64,000 nt of DNA. Origin: Pectobacterium sp. PL152. GTDB lineage: Bacteria > Pseudomonadota > Gammaproteobacteria > Enterobacterales > Enterobacteriaceae. The position numbers and the translations under genes were made by a program. Below, one piece after another: positions 31,504 to 42,976 of the stretch; the first letter of the stretch is position 1; the number at the start of each line of letters is the position of its first letter. The notes beneath the pieces were generated by a model, which was given only the letters and a program-made list of their open reading frames with translations, had not been told where the DNA came from and did no database searches. The stretch is taken from assembly GCA_021907015.1 (NCBI GenBank), contig CP091064.1, positions 248,001-312,000 on the forward strand, written 5' to 3'.

Positions 31504-31649
31504 CGAATGAACTATCACTCCTTTGGTTGAGAGATATATCGTATCAATATAATAAAATCAGACAAACGCCTCACGCCGATATAAGTTCAACCACGATCAC
31601 CTATCTCATACCGTATTTTTACCGCCAAAATGTAAATAAACGATAATTT

Positions 31650-31685
31650 TAAGACAACTCTTAGCAAGCAATAAGACAACTCTTA
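31650..31685. promoter_or_regulatory. Tandem dyad repeat upstream of the CDI operon
   Basis: TAAGACAACTCTTA occurs at 31650-31663 and again at 31672-31685, exactly 22 bases apart (two helical turns). Each copy is a dyad (TAAGA...TCTTA). The sequence between copies is also similar. It sits about 110 bases before the exporter ATG, in the ycjX/tpsB divergent region, and looks like a paired regulator site. Confidence 0.6.
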
Positions 31686-31791
31686 GCCAACAAATTGTTA
31701 ACGTATATAACCTGAAATTGTACCAAGTAACCAATTGTTTCTGGAAACGAATAGTGTCCCAATAACAATTAATAATTCAGGTTAATTAATT

Positions 31792-33534
31792 ATGCTACGG
31801 AATGCGTCATTCACTGACGGGTATCAACCTGCGCGTCTCAGCCCGCTTGCGCTATTTATTTTATTGACCACCTCAACAAGCAACTGGGCGGCAGATAATA
31901 ATCTGACGCCTCTTGCCGCACCGAACCGGGTGGATGAACAGCTAAATATCAACCAGCAGGATCGCCAGCGTGCGATGCAGCAGCAATTAGCGCCGCAAAC
32001 GCCTGATGTGCGTTTGCAGCCACCTTCCTCATTCTTTACTACGTTGCAGTTTCCGCAGGAGCAACAGTGCTTTACGCTGTATCACATCATACTGACCGGC
32101 AAAGACGATTTCCCCTCCTGGCTGCGTATCCCGCTGCAACAGCTGGCCGATCAGGGTAAAGGTCAGTGCCTGGGCGCTCAGGGTGTCAACCTGCTGATGA
32201 GCGCGCTGCAAAACCGTCTGATCGACCATGGCTACGTCACCGCGCGCGTGATGGCTCCGCCACAAAACCTGAAAACCGGCACCCTGCATATCACCCTGAT
32301 TCCGGGCAAAACGCGCCAGATCAAACGGACCAAAGAGAGCGATCGCTACGTGAGCCTCTGGAGCGCCCTGCCGGCGCGTGAAGGCGACCTGCTGGATTTG
32401 CGTGATATTGAGCAGGGACTGGAAAACCTGCAGCGCGTGCCCACCGTACAGGCAGAGATGGCGATTGTACCGGGCGAACAGCCCGGCGAAAGCGACATTG
32501 ACGTCACCTGGAAACAGGAAAAAATGTGGCGTCTCGGCGCGACGCTCGATGATTCAGGCACCGAAACCACCGGTCGTTATCAGGGCGGCCTGACGCTGTA
32601 TATCGATAATCCCTTCGCACTCAGCGACTTGTTCTACATTTCCGGCAACCATGACCTTGAATCCGGCAGCGAAAAAGGCAGCAAGAACTATATGCTGCAC
32701 TACTCCGTACCGTTCGGTTATTGGATGGCGGGCGTCACCGCCAGCGGCTATGACTACAACCAGAATGTGGCGGGCGCGTATGAAGACTACAACTACAGCG
32801 GCAACAGCAAAAACCTTAACTTCCAGCTGAGCCGGGTGCTGTACCGCAGCGGCAGTCAGAAAACCTCAATGAGCTATGAAATTCTGACGCGCGAATCACA
32901 GAACTTCGTCAACGATACCGAAGTGGATGTGCAGCGACGTAAAACCAGCGCCTGGCGTCTGGGCCTCCAGCATCGCCACTACTTCGGCGCCACCACTCTT
33001 GATGCCGCCGTGAGCTACCAGCGCGGCACCCGCTGGTTCGGCGCGATTCCGGCGCAGGAAGAGTATTTCGATGAGGGCACCGCGCTGGCGAAAATTATCC
33101 AGTTGAATGCACAACTCGATATGCCGTTTACGCTGGGCAATCAGACCTTCCGCTATAACGTGCAGTATCTGCGCCAGATCAACCATACCAAACTGACGCC
33201 ACAGGATCAGCTGTCGATTGGTAACCGCTGGACCGTGCGCGGCTTTGATGGTGAACGCACCCTGACGGCCGACAACGGCTGGTTCGTGCGCAACGATCTG
33301 GCCTGGCGCACCCCGCTGCCTAACCAGGAACTGTATCTCGGTGCTGACTACGGCGAAGTGGACGGCACGCGTGATTACCTCGCCGGAAAACATCTGGCGG
33401 GCGGCGTGCTTGGTCTACGCGGTAACGCCTTTAACACCGGCTACGACCTGTTTGTCGGTGTGCCGTTCTCCAAACCGGAAGGTTTCCACACCAGCCCGGT
33501 CACCCTCGGTTTCAACCTCAGCTGGCAGTACTAA
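31792..33534 (+). CDS. cdiB: Two-partner secretion outer-membrane exporter (CdiB/ShlB/HecB type)
   Basis: A 580-residue Omp85-superfamily transporter that carries the large partner protein across the outer membrane. N-terminal signal region ([16 protein letters not shown]), a periplasmic stretch with POTRA-like domains ([30 protein letters not shown]-like [15 protein letters not shown]), and a 16-strand barrel. The conserved lid motif [16 protein letters not shown] and a C-terminal strand ending in aromatic residues (LGFNLSWQY) are diagnostic. Followed 11 bases later by the acyltransferase gene. No frameshift. Gene order exporter-acyltransferase-effector-immunity points to a CDI locus with a built-in modifier. 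Confidence 0.93.
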   Translation: MLRNASFTDGYQPARLSPLALFILLTTSTSNWAADNNLTPLAAPNRVDEQLNINQQDRQRAMQQQLAPQTPDVRLQPPSSFFTTLQFPQEQQCFTLYHIILTGKDDFPSWLRIPLQQLADQGKGQCLGAQGVNLLMSALQNRLIDHGYVTARVMAPPQNLKTGTLHITLIPGKTRQIKRTKESDRYVSLWSALPAREGDLLDLRDIEQGLENLQRVPTVQAEMAIVPGEQPGESDIDVTWKQEKMWRLGATLDDSGTETTGRYQGGLTLYIDNPFALSDLFYISGNHDLESGSEKGSKNYMLHYSVPFGYWMAGVTASGYDYNQNVAGAYEDYNYSGNSKNLNFQLSRVLYRSGSQKTSMSYEILTRESQNFVNDTEVDVQRRKTSAWRLGLQHRHYFGATTLDAAVSYQRGTRWFGAIPAQEEYFDEGTALAKIIQLNAQLDMPFTLGNQTFRYNVQYLRQINHTKLTPQDQLSIGNRWTVRGFDGERTLTADNGWFVRNDLAWRTPLPNQELYLGADYGEVDGTRDYLAGKHLAGGVLGLRGNAFNTGYDLFVGVPFSKPEGFHTSPVTLGFNLSWQY

Positions 33535-33545
33535 GGAGGCGCGTG

Positions 33546-34061
33546 ATGAAGATTCCTGTTAATGGCTATCAGTTAACCGCCCCGCTGCTCGGCGGTCAGT
33601 TCAGCGAAGCGGAGGCGCTTGGCGCGGCAGTCTGGCTGTGGATGCATTCGGAACAGCACCGCGATATTCCGCTCAATGTGCTGCCAACGCTGCTGCTTCC
33701 CGCCATCAAACATCAGCAGTTTGTTATCGCCAGCCGCGATGACAAGCCGATGTTTTTCCTCAGTTGGGCGTGGATGGACGAAGAAGCGGAGCAGCGCTAC
33801 CTCACTGGCCCCGGCATCCTGGTACAGCCGCAGGACTGGACCAGCGGCAGCCGCCTGTGGTTCCGCGACTGGATCGCGCCCTTCGGCGATCAGCAGGCAT
33901 TTCGTCGCATCGTCGGCGGCACGCTGTTTCCCCACTTATGTGGTCGTGCGCTGTACCACAAAGGGGCGGCGCGCGGACAACGGGTACTGCAATTCCGTGG
34001 CGATGACGTCACCCAACAACAATTCAGACTCTGGCAGCAGAACACGCCGCTGGTTGCTTAA
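33546..34061 (+). CDS. cdiC: HlyC-like toxin-activating lysine acyltransferase (CdiC type)
   Basis: A 171-residue protein starting at ATG 33546, with AAGGAGG just upstream. It aligns by eye along its whole length with HlyC, the enzyme that moves fatty acyl groups from acyl-ACP to internal lysines of pro-hemolysin: WLWMHSEQHRDIPLNVLP (catalytic His in the HR pair), SWAWMDEEAEQRYL, and QDWTSGSRLWFRDWIAPFGD (catalytic Asp in DWIAPFGD). It lies between exporter and effector genes, so the effector is the obvious substrate. B-C-A-I arrangements of this kind are known in some CDI loci. Cytoplasmic, no signal peptide. Confidence 0.9.
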   Translation: MKIPVNGYQLTAPLLGGQFSEAEALGAAVWLWMHSEQHRDIPLNVLPTLLLPAIKHQQFVIASRDDKPMFFLSWAWMDEEAEQRYLTGPGILVQPQDWTSGSRLWFRDWIAPFGDQQAFRRIVGGTLFPHLCGRALYHKGAARGQRVLQFRGDDVTQQQFRLWQQNTPLVA

Positions 34062-34088
34062 CATCACTTTTAGCAGGGATAACTTTTC

Positions 34089-37000
34089 GTGAATAAGAAC
34101 CTCTATCGCATCATTTTCAACAAGGCTCGCGGCCTGTTAATGGTGGTTTTCGAAATCAACCGCGGCCAGGGTAAAAGCGGCGCCAACGGCGCCGGCCATA
34201 CGCTGAGCCAGCTGATTGGCCGCATGAAGCCCGCCGCCTTCCTGACCATGACCGCACTCGGCCTGGTCACGCTCGCGCCACAGGCGCTGGCGGCAGGAAT
34301 TGTCGCCGACAAGAGCGCCCCGGGCGGCCAGCAGCCGAATGTGATGCAGAGCGCCAACGGCACGCCGCAGGTCAATATCCAGACGCCGAGCGCCGGTGGT
34401 GTTTCGCATAACAAATACACCCAGTTTGACGTCGATAACAAAGGCGCAATTCTTAATAACTCGCACAAACAGGTGCAGACCCAGATGGGCGGCTGGGTGG
34501 CGGGTAACCCATGGCTGGCGAAAGGCGAAGCCAAAATTATTCTTAACGAGGTCAACTCGCGCGACCCGAGCAAGCTGAACGGCTATGTCGAAGTGGCAGG
34601 CCGTAAGGCGCAGGTGGTCATCGCCAACCCGGCGGGCATCAGCTGCGACGGCTGTGGCTTTATTAATGCCAATCGCGCCACCCTGACCACTGGCACACCG
34701 CAAATCGCCAACGGTGAACTGCGCGGTTACCGCGTAGGCAAGGGTGAAATCGTGGTGGAAGGCGCTGGCATGGACAGCAGTCGGCAGGACTACACCGACC
34801 TGATTGCCCGTACCGTGAAAGTCAATGCCGGTATCTGGGCGAAAGATGTGACCGTCACCACCGGCAAAAACGAAGTGGCCGCCGATAACAGCACCGCCAC
34901 AGCCACAAGCGCGACGGACAACGATGTCAAGCCGACGCTGGCGATCGACGTCGCCCAGTTGGGTGGCATGTATGCCGGTAAAATCCGTCTGGTGGCGACC
35001 GAGCAAGGGGTCGGCGTCAGCAACAAAGGCACACTCGGCACGCAGGCGGGTGATATCACCATTAACGCTAATGGCGATATCGTCAACAGCGGTACGATCA
35101 ATGCTGGTCAGGATCTGCTGCTAGGCGGTAAAAAGTCGATAACAGCGGTACGCTGTTTGCCCAGCGCGATCACAGCACCACCGCCAGCGACGCGGTGGCG
35201 AATACCGGCCTGATCGCCGCCAAAGGCAACACCCGTGTGCGCGGTGCCAGCATCCGCAACAGCAAAGGCGCGGCCATTGCCGCCGGGATGAAAACCGATG
35301 GCACGCTGGCCGACAGCGGCAATCTGACACTCGCCAGCGACGGTAAGCTGACCAGCAAGGTCAGGCGCTGGCTGGTGGCGATCTGAACGCCAGCGCCAGC
35401 CAAATTGATCTCAGCGGCAGCGATACCGCCGCGCATCACGCCACGCTGACCAGCAGCAGCGATATCATCACCGACGACGCGCAGTTGCTGGCGAGTGGCG
35501 ATTTGAAACTCTCCGCCGCCGGTAAACTTAGCAACGATCGTGGCGTGATTAACGCCAATGCGTTGCAGATCAGCACGCCGGTTATCAGTAACCGCGGTGG
35601 CCAGTTACTGCAGAGCGGTGACGGCGATCTGCAACTCAACATTAACAGCCTTGATAACCAGAATGGCCGCATCGCCACCAATGCCAAAAATTCAGCGTAC
35701 AGAGCGCCAGCCTGAATAACCAAGGCGGCACCATTATGGCAGCCGGTTCCGGCTCGCTGGAAGTTGCGGCCAGCAGTGAACTGAATAACCAGAACGGTAC
35801 GCTGGCCGCCGCCAGCGATCTGGCGATCGCCACGCCGGTGCTGAATAACGACCAGGGACAGATCTCCGCCAATAAGCAGCTGACGCTCGATCAGCAAAAC
35901 AGCAGCGCCCTCGCCCACGCCGCAGCCACCAGCAGCGATCTGCGTATCAGCAATGAAGGTGGTCGTCTGGTGGCAGGTCAGCAACTGACCTTCCGCGGTC
36001 GCGAGATTAACGGCAGCGGTGAAATTCTGTCGCTTGGCGATATGGATCTCAGCTTCGCGGACGGCTTCAGCAACAACAATAAAACGCTGGCAAATGGCAA
36101 TCTGACGCTGAACGTCAACAACAGCTTGATTAACAATGCGCTGCTTGGCGCAGGCGGTAAGCTGAATGTGCAGGCCAGCAACATCGACAACCAGACCACT
36201 GGCGAACTAAGTTCCCAACAGACCACGCTGAACGCCAGCGATACGCTGAGCAACCGCGGCCTGATCGACGGCATATTGACCCGTATCAATGCCAACACCA
36301 TCAACAATATCGGTACCGGCCGTATTTATGGCGACGGCCTGGCGATCGGCGCAGCGACGTTGAATAACCTGGCGGAAAATAACAGCAGCGCCACCATTGC
36401 GGCGCGTCAGCGTCTCGATCTGGGCGTCGGCACGCTGAATAACCGCGACCGCGCCCTGATCTACAGCAATGGTGATATGGCCATCGGCGGCGCGCTGGAT
36501 GCGGATGCGCTGGCGACCGGCAAGGCAGGCGAAATTAACAACCACAGTTCGACTATCGAATCTGTGGGCAATATGTCGCTGAGCTTCACCACGCTGAACA
36601 ATATCAACGACAATTTTGTAACCCGCTTCATACAGCTGTCACAGAAGCAGAAAAACGAGTATATGGTGGTCGACCTGAATAATGGGGTTCACTATAGCCC
36701 TGACGACTACAACATCAGTTTCTACAAAAATGAAGTGCGCCATATCTGTATCGAAGGCGTGGTGTGTGGTCGTGACCACTATTATCAGTACAGCTACACC
36801 GAAACGGTGCGCGAAGAACAGATCGCACAGAGCGACCCGGCGAAAATCATCGCGGGCGGTCAGATTTCGCTCTCCGGCGATAAGCTGCTGAACGACAAGA
36901 GCCAGATTATTGCTGGCAGCAGCCTGCTGACGGCGGTGAAGGAACTGGTGAACACCGAAGTCACCGGTCAGAAACTGACGGAAAAAGTCGGTCAAGTCAT

Positions 37001-40000
37001 CGAATGGGATCGTATCCATAAAAAAGGCAAAGACAGCCAGAAAGCACGCGCTTCGGCCTATACACCGCCAACAGAAATTCAGTCCATCAGCCTCAGCCCG
37101 AGCGTGATGAAAGAGAATACCCAGGCGACCAGCAGCGCACCGACGCTGGCTGACTATGCCGCACAGCGGGTGGACGTGGCCGGACAGAACACCGATGTGA
37201 TTCGTTCCATGACGCCGGATGCTTCCCTGCCAACCGGCAGCCTCTTCACCACCCTGCCGGATGCCACCAGCAGCTATCTGATCGAAACCGATCCGCGCTT
37301 CACCAATCAGAGAACCTGGCTGAGCTCCGACTATATGCTGCGCCAGTTGCAGACCGATCCGTCAATCACGCAAAAACGCCTCGGCGATGGTTTCTATGAA
37401 CAACGTCTGGTGCGCGAGCAGATCGTTGAGCTGGTGGGTCAGCGTTATCTGGCCGATTACACCAGCGATGAAGAGCAGTATAAGGGCCTGATGGAAGCGG
37501 GCGTCAGCTTCGCGAAGACATTCAATCTGGTGCCGGGCGTGGCGCTCACCGCCGAGCAGATGAAGCAGATCACTCAGGATATGGTGTGGCTGGTGGCGCA
37601 GGATGTGAAGATGCCGGATGGCACCATCCAGAACGTACTGGTACCGCAGGTGTATGCACAGGTGCAGCAAGGTGATATGAACGGCAGCGGTGCGCTGCTG
37701 GCCGGTAAGAACGTTAGCATTGGCATCAGCGGCGGCATGCTGAACAGCGGACGCATCAGCGCCACCCAGTTGGTTAGTGTTTCCGGCGACGATATCGTTA
37801 ACGTCGGCGGCATTATTGCTGGTAAGTCCGTGTCGCTGCAGGCGACCAACGATATCACTAACACCGGCGGCACGGTGCGTGCCACCGATACCCTGCTGGC
37901 GCAAGCCGGACGCGATATCACCGTTGCCAGCGAGACCAACCACGCAGAAAGTCAGAACGGCAGTAACCGCTTCAGCCGCGACAATATCGACCGAGTGGCA
38001 GGCATGTATGTGCAGGGTGACGATGGCAAACTGCTGCTGCAGGCAGGCCGTGATGTCAATCTGCAGGCCGCGCAGGTGGTCAGTTCCGGTGAAAACAGCC
38101 AGACGCAGATCGCGGCTAACCGCGATATCACTATGACCACCGTTATTACCGGCAGTAGCGACAAGGTGGTGTGGGATAAAGATAACCACATCACGCAGAC
38201 GCTGACTCAGGTACAAGGCAGTGAAGTCACCAGCGACGGCAATATCTCGCTGAATGCTGGCAATAATATTAACGCCCAGGCGACGAAGCTGAATGCCGAT
38301 CGGCAGCTTGCACTGACCGCCACCAATGATATCAACCTCGGCAGCGCCAGTAGCCAGGAATATCTGGATATGAATTCGAAGGTGAAAGGTTCCGGCTTCC
38401 TGTCGAAACGCACCACTACCACCCGCGCCGGTTACGATGCCACGCTGGCAAACGGCAGCAGTCTGGGCGGGGAAAATATCTCTGTCAGCGCGGGTAACAA
38501 CCTGAACATCAACGGCAGCGATGTGGCGGCGGATCGGGATCTGGCGCTGCGTGCCGGTAATGACCTCAACGTCACGGCGGCAGAAGAGAGCCGCGACAGC
38601 TGGTCGATGAAAAAAACCACCAAGTCAGGCCTGATGAGCAGCGGCGGCATTGGCTTCTTTGTCGGTTCAATCAAAGAGAGTTCGACCTCCGATACTGCGG
38701 CGCTGACCCACAACAACAGCACACTGGGCAGCGTCGATGGCAATACCAGTCTGGTGGCGGGCAATAACATCGCCGTGCAGGGTTCTGATGTGATCGCCGG
38801 TAACGACATCAATATGGTGGCGAACAATATCACCATTGATGCCGCGAATAACCAGAGCACCACCGACACCACCTATGAGCGTAAACAGACGGGTCTGACG
38901 CTGGCGCTGTCCGGCGCGATCGGCAGCGCGATTAATGCCGCCTACACCAGCGCGAAAGCCGCCGATGAGCAGCAGGATAGCCGTATGGCATCGCTGCAGA
39001 AGCTGAAATCCGGTCTGGCTGGCGTGCAGGCCGCTCAGGCCGCGGTACTGGCTTCGCAGAATACCGCGGATCAGAATGCCATTGGCGTCAGCCTGTCGCT
39101 GAGCACCTCGAAGTCAAAGAGCGAGAGCCACAGCGAAGCGGTTAACGCTTCCGGCAGTACCGTGCAGGCGGGCAACAATATCAATCTGGTGGCGACCGGT
39201 TCAGAGAATGGCGCCGATGGCGATCTGACCATCGGCGGCAGCCAGTTGAAAGCGGGCAACGATGTGCTGCTGTCGGCGAACCGCGATATCAACCTGCTGT
39301 CGGCGCAGAATACGCAGTTGCAGACTGGTAAAAATAGCAGCAGCGGCGGCGGCATCGGCGTCAGCATCGGCGCTGGCCAGGGCGGCGCGGGGATCAGTGT
39401 GTTTGCTAACGCCAGTAAAGGTTCCGGTAACGAAAATGGCGATGGCCTGACGCATACCGAAACCACCGTCGACGCCGGTAATAAGCTGACGGTTAATAGC
39501 GGACGTGACACCACCCTGCGCGGCGCACAGCTGAATGCCGATCAGGTAGTAGCCAATGTCGGCCGTAACCTGACGCTGCAGAGTGAGCAGGACGTTAATA
39601 ACTACGACTCGAAGCAGAAGAACAGCTCAGCAGGTGCCAGCTTTACCTTTGGCAGCATGACTGGCAGCGTCAGCGCCAACGTGGCGAAAGATAAGATCCA
39701 CAGCACCTATAACAGTGTGCAGGAGCAGACCGGTATCTTCGCCGGTGATGGCGGCTTCGATATCACCGTCAGTAACCACACACTGCTGGATGGCGCAGTG
39801 ATTGGCAGCACCGCCAGCGAAGATAAAAACCGTCTCAGTACTGGCACGCTGGGCTTCAGCAACATCGACAACAGTGCCGAGTTTGAGGTGTCGCACAGCA
39901 GCGTCGGCATCAGCACTGGCGGACTGGGTGCACAGGATCTGCTGAAAAATGCCGTACAGAATCTGGCGGCCAATGGTCTGGGAGCGGATGGCAGCGATGG

Positions 40001-41541
40001 AAATGCTTCCGGTACGACTTATGCCGCCGTTTCGCCGGGATCGCTGATTATCCGTGACCAGGCGAACCAGCAGCAGGATGTCAGCGAGCTGAGCCGCGAT
40101 GTTGAGCATGCGAATCAAAGCATCAGCCCCATCTTTGATAAGGCGAAGGAACAGCAGCGTCTGAGCCAGTTGCGATTGATTGGTGACGTTGTTAATCAGG
40201 GCGTGAATATCACCCTTACCCAAGGGCAGATCATGGCGAACAGTGCCGGGATCGAAGCTGCGGGTGAGTGGGATAAGACGAAAGAGACGCGCAAAGAGTA
40301 CTGGGACCGCGTGCAGAATACTGCGGCTTATAAAGATATCAGCGAGCAGTATAAGGCAGGTGGCGACCTGGAAAAAGGTATCCGCGCAGCGGCAGCCGCC
40401 ATTACAGCGCTGGCAGGCGGCGATCCAGTCAAAGCACTGGCACTGGGGCGCTGCGCCTTACATGGCGGGTGTAGTGAAAGACATGACTGTCGGGTTTGAT
40501 GAAAATCCTACAGCCGGGCAAATTGCAGCAAACGCGATTGGCCATGCAGTGCTGGGTGGCGTGATCGCTGAACTATCCGGTGGTAATGCCACTGCCGGCG
40601 CAGTTGGCGCAGCAGCCGGCGAACTTGCAGCGCGCGCAATCAAAGACTATCTCTACCCGGATACCGCAACTGCTGATTTGGCCGATAGTGATAAGAGTAA
40701 GATCAGTAACCTGGCATCGCTGGCGGCGATGCTGGCAGGCGGCGTAGCAAGCGACTCTTCTGCTGGTGCGGTGAGTGGCCATGATGCTGGCAAAAATGCA
40801 GTGGATAATAACTATCTGACCGTGAAGCAGATCGATGACTGGGTCGCTGAAGTCAAATCCTGCCAGGCTAAGGGCGGCGATTGCGGCCCTATCATGAAGA
40901 AATATCAGCAACTCAGCATCGTGCAGCAGGAGCAGTTGATGAGCGACTGCGCTAACGATCCAGATAGTTGTCAGGCTAAATATGGCAGTGTTCTTGCCAA
41001 TAGTCTGGCGGTTAAGCAGGCAATTGACCGGGCAATGGGCGAAGACCTTCCCTGGAGTATGAGTTATGATTTATCTGCTCTATGGATGCATCAGATGGAT
41101 GCCGATGGTGTCGTTTCCAGTAACTTCGTATCGGAAAATCTGCGAGCTAAATATGGTCTGGATCAGGTACAGGCTGACCTGATTGCAAGTGCCGCACTGG
41201 GTGCCATTACTGGCGTAGGTAAAGCAAAGTACCAGCCAAATAAGGGCGCGGTTGGTAATATGGGAGAATTTTTCAAGCAGTCAGGCTTTGGCGGCCAGAT
41301 GAAGACTCGCTCGCAAAAAACCAACCAAATATTTCAGGGACAAAGTGTTTATCAGGCGAAAGGAACTGTCGGCGACCATATTGCTAAAGGTGACAAGTAC
41401 TACCTTGATGGCCTCCACAAAGATCATATTGAAGTTTTTGACAGCAAAGGAAAAGTCAAAGCCGTTCTGAACCTGGATGGCTCTTACAACGATTCGAAAA
41501 CAGCTAGTGCGATTAAAGAAGGACGGAGGCTGCCTAAATGA
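34089..41541 (+). CDS. cdiA: Large two-partner secreted CDI effector / filamentous hemagglutinin (apparent frameshifts)
   Basis: About 2,480 residues. Starts at GTG 34089 with an extended signal peptide (NKNLYRIIFNKARGLLMVVF, then a second hydrophobic stretch ending PQALA). Next is the TPS secretion domain with NPAGISCDGCGFINANRATL and a very long array of beta-helical repeats rich in N, G, D and S. Around codons 850-1200 there is a different region (DPRFTNQRTWLSSDYML; YEQRLVREQIVELVGQRYLA), then more repeats. Near the end the pretoxin boundary NAVDNNYL (VENN-like, bases 40801-40812) precedes a 247-residue variable C-terminus. Four slips are corrected (about 35146, 35358 and 35693 losses; about 40447 one extra G). 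Delivered to touching neighbours in CDI systems. Confidence 0.92.
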
Positions 41542-41903
41542 TAAATGATCTCTTTTTTGAGTTAATGAAGAACAATTTCATCGCGGTATTGAAGAAAAAA
41601 AATACATCTTCTATCGAAATAGATGACCTGTCGATTGACTACAATGGGCAACTGAATGAACAATTCCTGAATCAATTAAATTGTCTGAAAGTTCATACTG
41701 ACTTACTACAAAAAGCCAGTACTGAACATGATGAACTGGCAATGCAATCAGCTTTGCTAAAGTTAAGGAGTCACGCAATGACTCTCTCAAGTTTCTTCGA
41801 GGCCATAGCTGAAGATAGTGAGGTGTTATTGAAAATGAATAACTGGCCTGAGATCCCTGAAGGTTATCAATTACCCGCGCATTATGGTTTACCAGGGAAA
41901 TAA
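41538..41903 (+). CDS. cdiI: Candidate CDI immunity protein
   Basis: A 121-residue cytoplasmic protein starting MINDLFFELMKNNF. Its ATG overlaps the effector stop codon (ATGA), the tight coupling expected for an immunity gene. Composition is acidic and helical, with no signal peptide, no cysteine beyond one, and no recognised family. Base composition is clearly more AT-rich than the upstream repeat region, typical of exchangeable toxin/immunity cassettes. It should bind and neutralise the C-terminal nuclease-like domain. This is inferred from position only. Confidence 0.7.
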   Translation: MINDLFFELMKNNFIAVLKKKNTSSIEIDDLSIDYNGQLNEQFLNQLNCLKVHTDLLQKASTEHDELAMQSALLKLRSHAMTLSSFFEAIAEDSEVLLKMNNWPEIPEGYQLPAHYGLPGK

Positions 41904-41964
41904 TACCTAAAACCGCTGAGATGTTACGATAAGGCAAGGACGCCTTATTTATAAGGAACATAAA

Positions 41965-42518
41965 GTGAAAAATATCTTAAAATTTAAACTTGCTATTCTT
42001 GCATCTTTGAGCTCTGCCTGCTCCATAATGCCAAATAATGATTTTTTTGTCCCCGCCTCTCAAGACGCTGATTCAGCATGGGTTCGTATTATAGACAATA
42101 CTGAACAAACCAGCATTTACCAGACCCTAAAGGGTCAACGCACTGGCGGTCTTATTCGCTCCAGTGAATGGGTTTTACAAAACACCCAGGATCGCGGAAT
42201 GCCAAAAGTATCTGGAGAAAAATACGATATCGACTACTACGAAACACCATTAGTAGCAGGCGTTGAAACAGCGATAGTCAACGTTTATGTTGAAAGTAAA
42301 TACTCATGCCTGATCACCACTCGCTTTATTCCAGAAAAAGGCAAAAGTATCAGTTCCAGTTGGAAACCGATACGCTGCATTATCAATGTCGTGCGATTGC
42401 CAGCGAAATCGTGCAGGACAGTCATGGTCAGTGGAAACTGATACCTCTGCAGAATGTGCGCTACAGCGCGAAAGAAGGAAATGGCTGGCATCCGATGCAC
42501 AGTGGGATCGGATCATAG
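41965..42518 (+). CDS. Putative lipoprotein downstream of the immunity gene (apparent frameshift)
   Basis: Starts at GTG 41965 with AAGGA 8 bases upstream. KNILKFKLAILASLSSACS is a lipoprotein-like signal (weak lipobox SSAC), followed by MPNNDFFVPASQDADSAWVR. After restoring one A near 42349 the frame continues to TAG 42516-42518 with QFQLETDTLHYQCRAIASEI and ends GWHPMHSGIGS, about 184 residues. It is predicted to be an envelope lipoprotein of mixed beta character. I do not recognise the family. It lies 61 bases after the candidate immunity gene and shares its lower GC content, so it may belong to the same cassette, though it could be independent cargo. Confidence 0.6.
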
Positions 42519-42540
42519 AGATTGCAGCGAAAAAGCAGCG

Positions 42541-42585
42541 TGACGTTATCCACTCTCGACGTAAGTCGTACGGTGGATAACGTCA
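42541..42585. terminator. Hairpin at the right end of the CDI island
   Basis: TGACGTTATCCAC (42541-42553) pairs perfectly with GTGGATAACGTCA (42573-42585), a 13-bp stem between the lipoprotein gene and the convergent pspC. No T run, so it may end transcription by another route or mark the island boundary. Confidence 0.6.
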
Positions 42586-42610
42586 GCGAAAGCGTATAAC
42601 CGATGACAAA

Positions 42611-42976
42611 TTACAGGTGACGAAAGCGGTTCTGAACGCCAAACGTATCCGAGGTGACATAGCGCTCAATGCTGCGCAGGCGCTGTTCGCTGGCCTGCAA
42701 TGTCGCATCCGCCTCATTCAGCAGTTGGCTGGGTGTGCGAGCCGTTTTTTCATCCTCAAATCCCATTCCCGCCGGAGCCGGATCGAGCATAAAGGTCAGA
42801 ATGATGTAGGCCACGATGGTGAAAAAGAACAGGCCGAAAAACATCGACAACACCACGATTATCCGCAGGAGCTTCACCGGCACGTCAAAATAACGCGCTA
42901 AACCAGCACAAACCCCTTTCAGCATGCCTTCTTCCGGTATGCGGTATAACGTTTTACCTGACCACGTATTTTTCAT
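42611..42976 (-). CDS. pspC: Phage shock protein C
   Basis: Inner-membrane sensor of 121 residues with an N-terminal PspC domain (KTLYRIPEEGMLKGVCAGLARYF) and a membrane segment (LLRIIVVLSMFFGLFFFTIVAYI). The C-terminal part is charged. Together with PspB it perceives membrane damage and releases PspF from PspA. Its first base overlaps the last base of pspB. There is no pspD between pspC and the island. Confidence 0.96.
   Translation of the reverse strand: MKNTWSGKTLYRIPEEGMLKGVCAGLARYFDVPVKLLRIIVVLSMFFGLFFFTIVAYIILTFMLDPAPAGMGFEDEKTARTPSQLLNEADATLQASEQRLRSIERYVTSDTFGVQNRFRHL

Noticed and set aside
31650-31685. Two direct repeats as the start of a CRISPR array
   Set aside because: Only two units with a spacer of 8 bases and no cas genes; each unit is a dyad typical of an operator.
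37362-38216. Long antisense ORFs inside cdiA (also 34137-35006)
   Set aside because: They mirror the repetitive, GC-biased codons of the effector repeats, lack start signals and have no family likeness.
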